Shown: positions 49,101 to 63,181, numbered from the stretch's first letter. The stretch: 64,000 nucleotides of DNA from Lepus europaeus (GCF_033115175.1 NC_084836.1:69797297-69861296), one strand, 5' to 3'. The notes: generated by a model not told the origin, from the letters alone. A program made the numbers and translations.

Positions 49101-52100
49101 TCTCTTGTGCTGCCCGTTTATAATCTCTCCTTTCGTTCCTAACTTACATCTTTTTTTGTTTTTAAGACTTATTTATTTGAAAGGTGGAGTGAGAGATGGA
49201 GAAAGAGATATTCCATCCACTGGTTCACTCATGAAATGCCTACCCGCAGCCAGGCGGGGCCAGGCCAAAGCCAGGAGCCCGGAGCTCAGTCTAGGCCTCC
49301 CATGGGGGTGACAGGAGCCAAGCCCTTGGGCCATCACCTGCCGCCTTCCAGGTGCATTAACAGGAAGTGGGATTGGAAGTGTGAATTAGCCAGGACTTGA
49401 ACCAGGCTTTCTAGTATGTGATGTGGGTGACCAGGCAGCAACTTAGCCTGCTGTGCCTCCGTGCCCACCGCCAGCCTGAACCTGATTAGCTCTTGTCCCG
49501 TCTGACCCTGTTACCATCCCTGCGTCCGCCACCTCCTCGGTTTGCCCTCCCATTTAAATTACTACCCTAGGTAGCTGGTTGGCCATCTTGCTTCATTCTC
49601 AATGTGATGGCCAGTTGTTCAGAGTGTGGCCATTTAAAATGTCAGCCAGGTCCATCTTTCCTGCTCTAAATGCTCAGTGACTGCACCACAGCGTAAAGTC
49701 CAGGTGCCGCCGGGGATTGCAGCCAGGATCGGGCTTTGCCCTTGTTCTGACCTCGTCTCCTCATGTGATGGCATTGTGGCCACACAGACTTTCTTGCTGC
49801 CCTTCAGACACACAGCTCGTGCCTACTGCAGGGTCTTCAGAGTTGCTCTCCCCATGCCTGCTATGTCCTTTCCCCATTGGTCCCGTGGCTCGCCTTCTTA
49901 CTCCTGTGTCACCTCCCAAAAGAGACCTCTCTTAAGGTGCTCCTCCAGGGGCTGGCACTGTGACGTAGCAGGTTAAGCTGTCACCTGCTGCTGGCATCCC
50001 ACATGGGCACCAGTTCGATTTCTTGCTGCTCCACTTTTGATCCAGCTCTCTGCTGATGTGCCTGGGAAAGCAGTGTAAGATGGCCCGAGTGCCTGGGGTC
50101 TTGCACCCAGGTGGGAGACCTGGAGGAGGCTCCAGGCTCCTGGCTTCAGATCGCCCCAGCTCCAGCCGTTGTGGCCATTTGGGGAGTGAACTAGTGGATG
50201 GAAGACTCTGTCTCTGTCTCCAACTGGCAGCCACATGGGATTCTGGCACTGCAGGCGGCAGCTTTTCCTACTACACCACAGCGCTGGCCCCAGTGTGCAA
50301 TTTTATCTTACTTATGATCCGTTCTCCCCAGTAGAATGCAATTCCTTGAGGAAACAAACCTTATTTGTTCTGTCCACACCTGTACCCTTGTCATGTAGGA
50401 CCTGGCACAGAGCCTGTGATGAATAAATTAATGAGAGAGCACATGTATACTATGCATTTTTCCCCATACATATTGAATGCTCCAGGAGGATGCATATGAG
50501 ATCAGAGGCGCTGGGGAGGTTCACTTTGACTTTAAATATAAACTTTTTTATGGCAATATTACATGTATGACCTCTCCCATATTTAAAAAATAGCTAATAC
50601 TTTTATTTTTTTTAAACTTTTATTTAATGTATATAAATTTCCAAAGTACAGCTTATGGATTACAATGGCTTCCCCCGCCCATAACTTCCCTCCCACCCGC
50701 AACCCTCCCCTTTCCCGCTCCCTCTCCCCTTCCATTCACATCAAGATTCAATTTCAATTCTCTTTATATACAGAAGATCAGTTCAGTATATATATATTTT
50801 TAATAAACTTTTATTTAATGAATATAAATTTCCAAAGTACAGCTTATGGATTACAATGGCTCCCCCCCCATAACTTCCCTCCCACCCGCAACCCTCCCCT
50901 TTTCTGCTCCCTCTCCCCTTCCGTTCACATCAAGATTCATTTTCAATTCTCTTTATATTATTATTTAACTTTTTTTTTGATATTTACAGAAGATCAGTTT
51001 AGTATATATTAAGTAAAGATTTCCACAATAATTTTATTTTTTAAGGGGTCTGGTGTTGTGGTGTAGCGAGTTAAGCTGCTGCCTGAAATGTGGGCATCCC
51101 ATATGGGCGCCAGTTCGATTCCTGGCTGCTCCACTTCCAATGCGCCTTCCTGCTAATGTGCCTGGGAAAGTAGTGGAGTTTGGCCCAGGTGCTTGTGCCG
51201 CTACACACACGGGAGCCCTGGATGAAGCTCCTGGCTCCTGGCTTCGGTCTGGCCCAATCCTGGTCTTTACAGCCATTTGGGGAGTAAACTAGAGGATGGA
51301 AGACCTCTCTCTTTGTCTCTCTGTAACTCTGCATTCAAATAAATCTAAAGTGTGTGTGTGTAGTGCAGGTGGATGTATTAGGATTCAAAAGACAGATTCT
51401 TACTTATTTGAAAGGTAGGTTGGGGGAGGGGAGGGGAGGGAGAGAGGGAAGAAAGGAGCGAGAGGGAGAAGAGAGGCAGAGAGACAGAGACCCAGATTTT
51501 CCACCTACCACTTCACTTCCCCAGTACCCACAACAGCCTGGGCTGGGACTGGTTGAAGCCATGGACCAGGAACTTTATCCAGGTCTCCTACAAGGGTTGC
51601 AGGGATCCAGATGCTTCAGCCGTAGTCTGCTGCCTCCCAGCATATGCATTAGCGGAAGTCGGAATTGGAAGTAGAGCCAGGACTTGAACCCAGGCAGTGC
51701 AACATGGGGTTCAGGTGTTCCAATCAGTGTTTTAACTGCTGTGCCAAACTCCAGCCTGTTCATCCAAACTGTTAAATACTTGTTTTCATCTGCTTGAAGG
51801 AGGGAGAGTGACAGAGACATACACGTACACCAACACATCTTCCATCTGCTAATTCACTCCCAAATGCCCATAATAGCCAGGGCCGGGCCAAGTCAAAGCT
51901 AGGAGCCTGGAACTGCATCCAAGTCTCACACATGGGTGGCAAGGACCCAAGAATTTCAGTGAGCACCTGCTGCCTTCCAGCATACTATTACCTGGGAGCT
52001 GGATCGGAAGTGGTGCAGTGTGGATTCGAGCTAGTGCTCTGATGTGGGATACAGGCATCCCAGGCAGTGGCTTAACCCACTGTGCCACAACACCTGCCCG

Positions 52101-55100
52101 TACTCCAGAATTTTTAAAGTTAAAAATTGTAATTGGTACAATTTATTGTTCTGAGACCATTAAAAATAAGAATTACGGCAGCTGGCACTGTGTGGCGCCT
52201 GTGGCACAGCGGGTTAAGCCACCATCTGCAGTGCCACCATCCATATGGGTGCCATTACTGTCCTGGCTGCTCCACTTCTGATCCAGCTCCTTGCTAACCT
52301 GCCTGAGATAGCAGAGGGAAATGGCTCAGGTGCTTGAGCCTCTGCACCTACGTTGGAGACCTGGATGAAGCTCCTAGCTCTTGTCTTTGTCCAGGCCCAG
52401 CCCTGGTCATATGGCCATTTAGAGAGTGAACCAGTGGATGGAAGATCTTTCTGCCTCTTCCTCTAACTCTGTTTCTCAAATAAATAAATAAATAAATAAA
52501 TCTTAAAAAAAAAAAAAGAGTTGGGCTGGTGCTGTGGCCTAGTATGCCAAACCTCCTCCTGTGGCACTGGCATCCTATATAGGCGCCTGTTCATGTCCTG
52601 GCTAGTCCTTGAGCCCCTGCACCCACGTGGGAGACCTGGAAGAAGCTCCTGGCTCCTGGCTTCGGATCGGCTCAGCTCTGGCCATTGTGGCCATTTGGGG
52701 AGTGAACCAACAGTTGGAAGATCTCTGCCTCTCCTTCTCTCTCTGAAACTCTGACTTTCGTATAAATAAAGAGATAAATCTTAAAGAGTACATAGAAACT
52801 GAATCTTTTTATTTGGTTCAATTTTATCTAATTTAAATAGCCACATGTTGCTAATGGCTACCATATGGTACAACACAGTTTTAGAATAAATATGAGGGTA
52901 CTTTTAAAAGTTCATGGGAAAAGCAGCATTATAAGATGTTTTGGTCAAGTAGAAATTTTTTCAAATTCATAACAGCAGCAGAGTCTTCAGAGAGCTCATG
53001 GAAAATTGTGTATTATAAAAATACTATGCCTGGATTTCACAACTTTCTACACCAAAATATACTTATTTCAATGCCTTTTTCCCGTGAACTTTTTTTTAAG
53101 ATTTATCTTTTTATTTATTTGAAAGGTAAAGTTACAAGAGACAGAGAGAAGAGACAGAGAGATCTTCCATCTGCTCATTCCCTCCTCAGATGGGCACAAC
53201 AGCTGGGGCTGGGCCAGGCCAAAGCCAGAGGCAGTAACTTCTTCTAGGTCTCCCACCTGGATGCATGGACCCAAGCACTTGGGGCCATTTTCTGCTGCTT
53301 TCCCAGGTGCATTAGCAGGGAGCTGGATCGGAAGGAGGGCAGCTGGGACTCCATCTGGCACCTATATGGGATGCCGCTGTATCAGGCTAGTTCTTAACCT
53401 GCTGTGCCACAACAGCAGCCCCTCCCGTGAACTTTATGTTCACATATGTAATGTATGTGGCAGTAAAACACTGTAACTAATTACTAATAAAACCGCACAT
53501 TTCTGCATCTAGAAATTTGTAATGAGTCTTTGTATTTAAAGTCACATGAAAGTATTTTCAAAACTTCTGGGAAAATGCAACTAAAAGTTTACTTTGGTGC
53601 AAAAGTTTTTGAACTCCATGCATGAGAAGTGTTCAGAAAGTTAATGGAGAGGCCGGTGCTGTGGTGCATCTGGTAAAGCTGTTGCCTGCAAGTGCAGGCA
53701 TCCCATATGGGCATCGGTTTGAGTCCTGGCTGCTCCACTTCTGATCCAGCTCTTGGCTATGGCCTGAGAAAGCAGTAGAAGATGTCCCAAGTCCTTGGGG
53801 CCCCTGTACCTCTGTGGGAGAAGAAGCTCCTGGCTCCTGGCTTCAGATCAGACAAGCTCTGACCATTGCCACCATTTAGGGAGTGAACCAGGGAATGGAA
53901 GACATTTCTCTCTCTCTCTCTCTACCTCTACCTCTGTAAAAGGAATATTCTTATTTTTAAAAAAAAAGGAAGTAAATGGAAATTGCATATTATGAAAAAG
54001 CTGCATAGGGTTTAAGCATTTTTTGTACTACAATAAAGTCTTTTAATTCCATTTTTCCAGAAACTTTTTTTTTTTTTTTTTTGGACAGGCAGAGTGGATA
54101 GAGAGACAGAGAGAAAGGTCTTCTTTTTTGCCGTTGGTTCACCCTCCAATGGCCGCTGCGGCCTGCTCATTGCGCTGATCCAAAGCCAGGAGCCAGGTGC
54201 TTCTCCTGGTCTCCCATGCGGGTGCAGGGCCCAAGCACTTGGGCCATCCTCCACTGCACTCCCGGCCCATAGCAGAGAGCTGGCCTGGAAGAGGGGCAAC
54301 TGGGACAGAATCTGGCGCCCCGACCGGAACTAGAACCCAGTGTGCCGGCGCCGCAAGGTGGAGGATTAGCCTACTGAGCCACGGCGCCGGCCTAGATTGA
54401 TGCCTTTTTAAAAAATATTTATTTAATTTATTTGAAAGGCAGGGCAACAGAGAGGAAAATACAGAGAAAAGTCTTCTTTCTGCTAGTTCATTCCCCATAT
54501 GGCTGCAAGAGCCCCTGGGCCAAAGCAAGGAACCCAGAACTCCATCCATGTCTCCCACATGGATGGCACAGACCCAGATACCTGAAAACATCTTCCGGTG
54601 CTTTCCCAGGCACATTAGCAGAAAACTGGGTCAGAGATCAAGCAACTGGAACTCAAACTAGTGGGCAACCGGGATAGAATCCGGCGCCCCGACCGGGACT
54701 AGAACCCGGTGTGCCGGCGCCGCAAGGCGGAGGATTAGCCTGTTAAGCCATGGTGCCGACCCAGAAACTTTTTAAAGTGGCTTCCTAAATGAGAATATCT
54801 CTGTGTGGCAGTAGGAGGATGATTAGAAACGCCTGAAAAAAAATCATTTTTACTTAAAACACACATACACTCACAAGTGTAATTTGGTTTCCTGCTAGCC
54901 AAAGCATAAAAAGGAAAACAAAGTGTTACATAATTATAATCTGGAAAGAGGGTACTGAGATGAGGCATCAGACTCTAAAAGAGGTTTATTTATTATGTGG
55001 GAAGTGCGAAATGCTAAAGTGTTTTCTGTTTGGCCATGTCTTATGGATATGTCATGCCAGGGCTGCCGAGAAAGCACTAGCGCATGTGAAAAGTGTTTAC

Positions 55101-58100
55101 AGGGAGCTAAGTAATGTGATCTGCAAGGTAGCTTTCTGGTCACTTAACTTTATCGCTAATTTTCATAGGAAATGAATGAATAGTTTATATTTCTTAAATA
55201 TAATACATTTATCAGTGGTAGCACTGGACAGTGGGCTAAGAAGCATTATATAAGCTTTTATTCTATTTGAAATTTTTTTCCATAGGCAAATTTTATCTAT
55301 TCAGAATATTTTTAAGTTACAATCTTTATAATGCTTATAGGCAAACATTGTAACTTTTCAGTTCTTTCTCATTTTCCTGGACAGTCAGACACTGGTATCC
55401 TTCCCTAATGCCCCAGATTTGCCGTGACAACATTAGCAGTGAGCATGGAGTGTTCCATGGATTCCAAAATCTGCTATTTTTAACCAGTGTTATCATACAG
55501 TATGGGACTTAATTCGGGGTGGTGCTTCTGAGCTATAAAGTTCTTTTTTTAAAATGACGTCTTAGCCGGCGCCGTGGCTCAACAGGCTAATCCTCCGCCT
55601 TACGGCGCCGGCACACCGGGTTCTAGTCCCGGTCGGGGCACCGATCCTGTCCCGGTTGCCCCTCTTCCAGGCCAGCTCTCTGCTGTGGCTAGGGAGTGCA
55701 GTGGAGGATGGCCCAAGTCCTTGGGTCCTGCACCCCATGGGAGACCAGGAGAAGCACCTGGCTCCTGCCATCGGAACAGCGCGGTGCGCCGGCCGCAGCG
55801 CGCTACCGCGGCGGCCATTGGAGGGTGAACCAACGGCAAAAAAAGGAAGACCTTTCTCTCTGTCTCTCTCTCTCACTGTCCACTCTGCCTGTCAAAAAAA
55901 AAAAAAAAAAATGACGTCTTATTTCTTTTATATATAGTTCACTTAAAGCAGTCAACAGTTAGGAGTAGAAGTGCATTCAAGCCTGCTTTAAGAGTGTTTG
56001 TGTTTTCCAGTGTTCAGCTTTCTTTGTTTCTGTTTCTTTGCCACTTCGTTGAGCTGGTATATGTATAGCCGTATAATGGCTGTTTTCTCTCTCTGGTTGA
56101 AGTTGCCATTGCCCCGAATGGAGCCTTACAGTTGGCCAGTCCAGGCGCAGACGGAGTACAGGGACTGCAGACGTTGCCCATGACCAATTCAGGCAGCGCT
56201 CAGCAAGGTACAATTCTGCAGTACGCGCAGACCTCGGACGGACAGCAAATACTTGTGCCCAGCAACCAGGTGGTTGTACAGAGTAAGTATGTTTAGCTGT
56301 CCGTAGAGGGCTTCTCAGAGGCCCTTCCGAGGCTCGTCGTCGATTAACTCGCACTTTGGCCCATACAGCGGCCTCGGGAGATATGCAGACCTACCAGATC
56401 CGGACCACGCCCTCGGCGACTTCACTGCCGCAGGCTGTGGTGATGACATCTCCTGTGACGCTGACGTCTCAGACAACTAAGACAGATGACCCTCAGTTGA
56501 AGAGAGAAATACGGCTGATGAAAAACAGGTAGGTGGCCAAACCACACTCACTGCCGGGGTGGGTAGTGTTCTTGCAGATCTCGAGACACAACCTGATGTT
56601 AGTTAGAATTGTCTCATTGTAAGCCCAGAGAGAGGCTTTATTTTACTCAGTGCTGGATTAAATTCATTTCCAGTGGATCGGCGAGTCCTGCTGCTCCAAA
56701 GATGAAATAGCGTTTTCCCAGGTGTACCGTGTCCTTTGAAATAGCAATCTTAAGCAAAGCTTTTCACACAGCAGTCTGTTCTTAATGGGCTCACAGGGTT
56801 TTAAACTCAGAGATCCAGGTTTCAAAGTTGGAAGTTTTAGATAACTCCCGAAAGGAGTTATCCTTCCTGAAAAGGAGGAAGAGTTCGCAGAAACAGCAAA
56901 CTATAATGAGACTTGTAAAGTCTTCAGTTATCTGACGGAGGAAGGAAAGAAGTATGTCTAATTTTTAAAGAAAAAAGATACTTTGAAAATCATCAAGGAC
57001 CAGTGACTGTAAGAGATATTAAAAATTGGGAAGGAAAATATAATACTAGCAGTGTTGGCAAAGATGTATTTCTCTGTCTAAAATGGCCACAAGAATAACT
57101 ATAAATTATAGTTATTTTCTATATCATTGTCCAGAAGTCTTTTGCCAGTTTACTAAAACAGGAAAAAAAAGTAAACATTATTTGAATTGAGGCAGCAGAG
57201 CCACCACCTGGGACGCCCACATCCTAAATCAGAGTGCCTGGGTTCTGTCCCACCTCTGCTCCCCGTCCAGTGTCCTGATAGTGTGAACCCTGAGAGGTAG
57301 TGGGTCCCAGCCACCCATGTGGGAGACCCAGATTGAGTTCTTGGCTCCTGGCTTTAAAAATAAGTAATTTTACATTTTCAGTCCATTTTGAAAGAGAGAC
57401 CGAGAGGGAGATTTTGCATCTTTTGGTTCCCTTCTCAAATGCTCACAACCCTACAAGAGCTACTGCTGGGCCAGGCTGGAGCCTGGAGCCGGGAGCTGAG
57501 TGTGAGTGGCAGGATCTCAAGTACTTGAGCCATCAGGAAGCCGGGGAGCCAGGACCAGAACCAGGCACTGCAGTATAGGCTTGGGTGTCCCAAGTGGTGT
57601 CTGAACCCGTGCAGCCCTGGCTTTGGCCTAGTGTAGGCCTGCTTACTGTAGGTATTTGGGGATTGAACCCATGGATGGAAGAACTCTCTTTCTGCCTTAA
57701 AATAAAGTGAAAATAAACAATTTAAAAGAGAAATAAACAAAATGAGTAATGAAATAGAATAGAGAACCCAGAAGTAGATCTGTGAACACAGGAGGCACTG
57801 ATAGGACAGGGCAGGTAGTTGGACTCAGCAAATGATGCTAGGCGATTGGTAACTCACACATGAAAACATACTGGACTTCTTCCTCACACCTTATACAGGA
57901 ATCATTCCAGATGGATTATAAACTTAAATAAACAAGATGAAATTTTAAAACCTTTAAGTGATGCTGACGCCGCGGCTCACTAGGCTAATCCTCTGCCTGC
58001 AGCGCTGGCACCCTGGGTTCTAGTCCCAGTCGGGGCGCTGGTTCTGTCCCAGTTGCTCCTCTTCCAGTCCAGCTCTCTGCTGTGGCCTGGGAGTGCAGTG

Positions 58101-61100
58101 GAGGATGGCCCAAGACTTGGGCCCTGCACCCACATGGGAGACCAGGAGGAAACACCTGGCTCCTGGCTTCAGATCGGTGCAGGCACCGGCTGTAGCGGCC
58201 ATTTGGGGGGTGAACCAAAGGAAGGAAGACCTTTCTGTCTCTTACTGTCTAATTCTGCCTGTCAAAACAAAACAAAAAACCTTTAAGTGAAAGTATATCA
58301 TCTTATATTTAAGGATTTCTTAAGGAGGACAAATACGTAGATAAAAATTAAAAAGAAACGTGAATTAATTTTGTTGCACCGAAATGAGTAACTTCTGTTC
58401 ATAAAAAGATAACATAAAGGGAATGAAGATACAGACTGTAGGCCTATGGAAGATACTTGTAACTTACCTAACCAGCAGAAGATTTTTTTTAAAAACAATA
58501 CAAAGACCTTGTGAATCAATAAGAAAAAAAAAAGGCATAGCAAAATATATGAATGGTTAATAACCATACAAAAGACTGCTCATCCTTATGAGTAATCAAA
58601 GAAATGCAAATAAATACCACACACTTAGATACCACTTATTCCAACCCAGCTGGCAAGCATTTTAAAGTGTAATGAGGAGTTGGCAAGGATTTAGAACCAC
58701 AGAACTTAGATACTGCTATGGGCCTGAAACGACCACTTTGGAAATGAATTAGGCCTTACCTTGTACAGGTGACCTGGATATTCTTATGACTTGACTGCTT
58801 TGTATGTGACTGAGAGACTTGCAGAAGTATGCGTAAGGTGTTTATAGCAAAAATCAGGGAACAACCTAAATATCCATTGATAAAAGAATGGATGCAAAAG
58901 TTGGGACTGATTTTATACTATGCAATACTGTCCATTTGTAAGGATTGAGTGGTCATTTCAACATGAATAAAGCTTAGAAAAATGAAAGTTGAGTGAAAGA
59001 AAGAACTTGCAACAATATATAAAGTATAATATTTTATGATCTTGGAAAATTAGGAAACCAAAGATGATTTACTGTGTGGAGTCATAGACCTATGTACTAG
59101 AGCTGTGACCGTGAGCAGAGAGTTGAAGCTAGTGATTGCTAATGAGCCGGAGACCAGGGTACTGAGGGCTGCCTCCCGCACATGTGACGTGTCCTCTTAA
59201 GCTGAGGGTGCACATATTCACCCTCATTTTATTTGCTGTGCTTCCTAACATATATCCATACCACATGGGCTTTTTTATGTGTATACTGCTTCATAATAAA
59301 CAAGTGTTCAGAATCCACAGTGATTTGTAAGTAAATTTAGTAAGACGTTAGGATTTTCCAGAGAAACGGATGGCTCACCAGATTATAGACTGAGAAATCC
59401 CATAATATCCCTTTCTATAATAATATGGATAGCCAGTTTTGTAGCTCAGCCCAAGGCCAAGGATCAGGGGGTGGAGATGGGGGCACAGGTGTAAGTCCCA
59501 GAATCTAAAGGCGAGGGAAACACGAGTGCTGCTGATGGCCAAGGCCAGGAAACCAGGAGTGTCTAGCTCAGGTCTTGAGAATTCACCTTGCCTCTGCTTT
59601 TTTGTTCTATTCAGGCCCTCAGCGGATTGGATGATGGCCACCCACAATGGTGAGGGTGGATCTTCTTTACTTACACATTCAAATACTAATCCCTTCTGGA
59701 AGCTCCCCGCAGATATGCCCAGAAGTAATGCTTTACCGGCTCTCCTGGGCATCCCTTGGCCCTGTCAAGTTAACCCACAAAGCCATCACAGGTGTTCTGC
59801 TGCTGTCTATAACCATCTTGAAAATAACAGTGGGAAATAATACTGCATCCATATTAATGACAAAACGTGAAATACTTAGGAAGAATTTAATAGGAAAGGC
59901 ATAAAATCCATTTAAAAATCTTGTAACTAAAACTGTATCTGAACAATTAGGAAATATACTGAAATATATTGTTTTAAGATAGAGACAGTTAATATTGAGT
60001 ATCAGTTCTTTCAGATTTTGCATGTAAATTCAATGTAATTCGGTTGGCGCCGCGGCTCACTAGGCTAATCCTCCGCCTTGCGGCGCTGGCACACCGGGTT
60101 CTAGTCCCAGTCGGGGCGCCGGTTCTGTCCCGGTTGCCCCTCTTCCAGGCCAGCTCTCTGCTGTGGCCAGGGAGTGCAGTGGAGGATGGCTCAAGTCCTT
60201 GGGCCCTGCACCCCATGGGAGACCAGGATAGGCACCTGGCTCCTGCCATCGGATCAGCGCGGTGCGCTGGCCGCAGCGCACCAGCCGCGGCAGCCATTGG
60301 AGGGTGAACCAATGGCAAAGGAAGACCTTTCTCTCTGTCTCTCTCACTGTCCACTCTGCCTGTCAAAAAAAAAAAAAAAAAAAAAAAAAATTCAATGTAA
60401 TTCAAACTAAAATCTATACAATTTTAAGGAAGTAGACAAAATAAGCTGAGAGTCTACATGGAAGACATAAGTATTCAAGAAGAGAAAGAGGTTACTTGTT
60501 TTATTTTTTTTTTTAATTAATTTATTTATTATTTGAAAGGCCGTTGTGGCCGTCTGGGGGGTGGACCAGCGGATGGAAGGCTTCTCTCTCTCACTTGCTT
60601 GTCTGTAACTCTGCCTTTCAAATAAACAAATAAGTCTTTATTTAAAAAAGCGGGGGGGGGGGGGGGGGGGCGGCGCTGTGGTACAGCAGGTTAAGTCCCT
60701 GGCCTGAAGCACCGGCATCCCATATGGGCACCGCTTCTAGTCCTGGCTGTTCCTCTTCCGATCCATCTCTCTGCTATGGCCTGGGAAAGCAGCAGAAGAT
60801 GGCCCAAGTCCTTGGGCCCCTGCACCCACATGGGAGACCTGGAAGAAGCTCCTGGCTCCTGGCTTCAGATCGGCACAGCTGCGGCCGTTGCGGCCAATTG
60901 GGAAGTGAACCAGCAGATGGAAGACCTCTCTCTGTCTCTACTGTCTCTCTGTCTCTCTGTAACTCTTTCAAATAAATAAAAATAAATCTTTAAAAAAAAA
61001 AAAAAGAAACCACTAGAAAGACAACCTAATTGATAGATAAATGAGCAAGTGTAAGTGAATTATACATTTACAAAAAACCAGACCAATACACTTTTGAAAA

Positions 61101-63139
61101 AGATGCTCGTCATTAGTAGAGAAATAATTAACAACGAGATGTCACATGGCAGAAACTCAAAAGTGACTGCCATTGAGTACATAGAGAAAAGGTATTTCAC
61201 ATACGTACATTAGTGAGGGAAATTGAAGTTGTTGTTTTTTTTAAAGATTTATTTATTTTACTTGAAAGAGTTAAACAGAGAGGCCTTCCATCCACTGGTT
61301 CACTCCCTAATTGACTGCAATGGCTGAAGCTGTGCTGATCCCAAGCCAGGAGCCAAGAACTTCTTTTGGGTCTTCCACGTGGGTGCAGGGGCCCAAGGAC
61401 TTGGGCCATCTTCTGTTGCTTTCCCAGGCCATAGCAGAGAGCTGGATCGGAAGTGGAGCATCTGGGACTCAAATCAGCGCCCATGTGGGATGTCGGCACT
61501 GGAGGTGGTGGCTTTACTCACTGCGTCACAGCACCAGCCCCCAAATTGAAGTTTTATAGTACATAGTCTTTGACTCAACAGGTCTGCTTCAGTGTGACAA
61601 AAGATACCATAACAAGCTTAAAACTAAATTACCTGTGAAAAATATTTGCATCCATCTATCTCTCTCTATCTATATCTAGATCTATAGATCCATAGATCTA
61701 TATATACAACTATATATAATCTATAGATATCTATAGATATCTAGATTATATCTATAGATCTATATATAGATAGAATAGAGAGAGAATTATAGCTTATACA
61801 GTCCTACCTGTATCTGTGCAGCCAAATGTAATAGGTATATAAATAGATTTATTTCTATAAATGAATATGAGATCTAAGAAAAGAAAAAAATACATAGCCT
61901 ACAAACATGAAATCACATAAGACTTTTTGCATAATCAAGAAATGTGAATTAAAGCAAGAAGATACAAAGTTTGTAGCCATTAGACAAAAATTTTGTAATT
62001 TTTATAACATCAGAAATTAGAGCAAGTGAAGAGAAGCAGATATTCCGAGTGTAGTGCTGAGGAGGATATACATTGGTAGATGCTCTGGCAGGATCTCTTG
62101 ATTTAAATGCATATAGTTTGAGACCCCACATTATATATGACAGGGGACATGTATAGGATAGTCACTGGAGGCCTCTTGGAAGTCTTTCTGGGGGAGGTAT
62201 TGGTTAATAATTACAGGTCCTGCACACTGCCTTGAAAAATAGAGATCTGTGTACTAACAGAAAGATCGTTAGAACAGCATGTGTAGAACGTGTTGCAATT
62301 CAGATTTACATATATAGGATAAAAAGCCAAAGGTAGAATCCACCTCTTTATGTAGATACTGTGTAACTTGATGTGCCTTCCCAGAGTGTTCTAAGAGGAT
62401 TTCACAGAACTGAGTGTTGGCTCAAGCACTGTTGTTGTTTTTTTTTTTTTTTAAAATACATGGGTTTTCTTTCTTTTTAAAAATTTTTTAAAAAGATTTT
62501 ATTTATTTGAGAGGTAGAGTTACAGACAGTAAGATGGAGAGACAGAGAAAGATGCCTTCCATCCATCCACTGGTTCACTCTCCAAATGGCCACAATGCCT
62601 GGAGCTGAGTTGATCTGAAGCCAGGAGCCAGGAGCTTCTTCCGGGTCTCCCACATGGGTGCAGGGGCCCAAGGACTTGGCCATCTTCCATGCTTTCCCAG
62701 GCCATAGCAGAGAGCTGGATGGGAAGTGGAACAGCTGGGACTTGAACCAGCGCCCATATGGGATGCCAGCGCTGCAGGTGGAGGCATAGCCTGCTACACC
62801 ACAGCGCTGGCCCCTCAAGCATTGTTTATAATTCAGACCTAATAGGCCGGCGCCGTGGCTTAGCAGGCTAATCCTCCGCCTTGTGGCGCTGGCACACCAG
62901 GTTCTAGTCCCGGTTGGGGTGCTGGATTCTGTCCCGGTTGCCCCTCTTCCAGGCCAGCTCTCTGCTACAGCCCGGGAAGGCAGTGGAGGATGGGCCCTGT
63001 ACCACATGGGAGACCAGAAGCACCTGGCTCCTGGCTTCGGATCAGCGAGATGCACCGGCCGCAGCGGCCATTGGAGGGTGAACCAACGGCAAAAAGGAAG
63101 ACCTTTCTCTCTGTCTCTGTCTCTCTCTCACTATCCACT

Positions 63140-63181
<42 letters not shown>

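Noticed and set aside
2665..63177. CRISPR-like array of spaced repeats
   Set aside because: The repeats are about 300 bp, dispersed, in both orientations, with target duplications and A-tails, in a eukaryotic intron.
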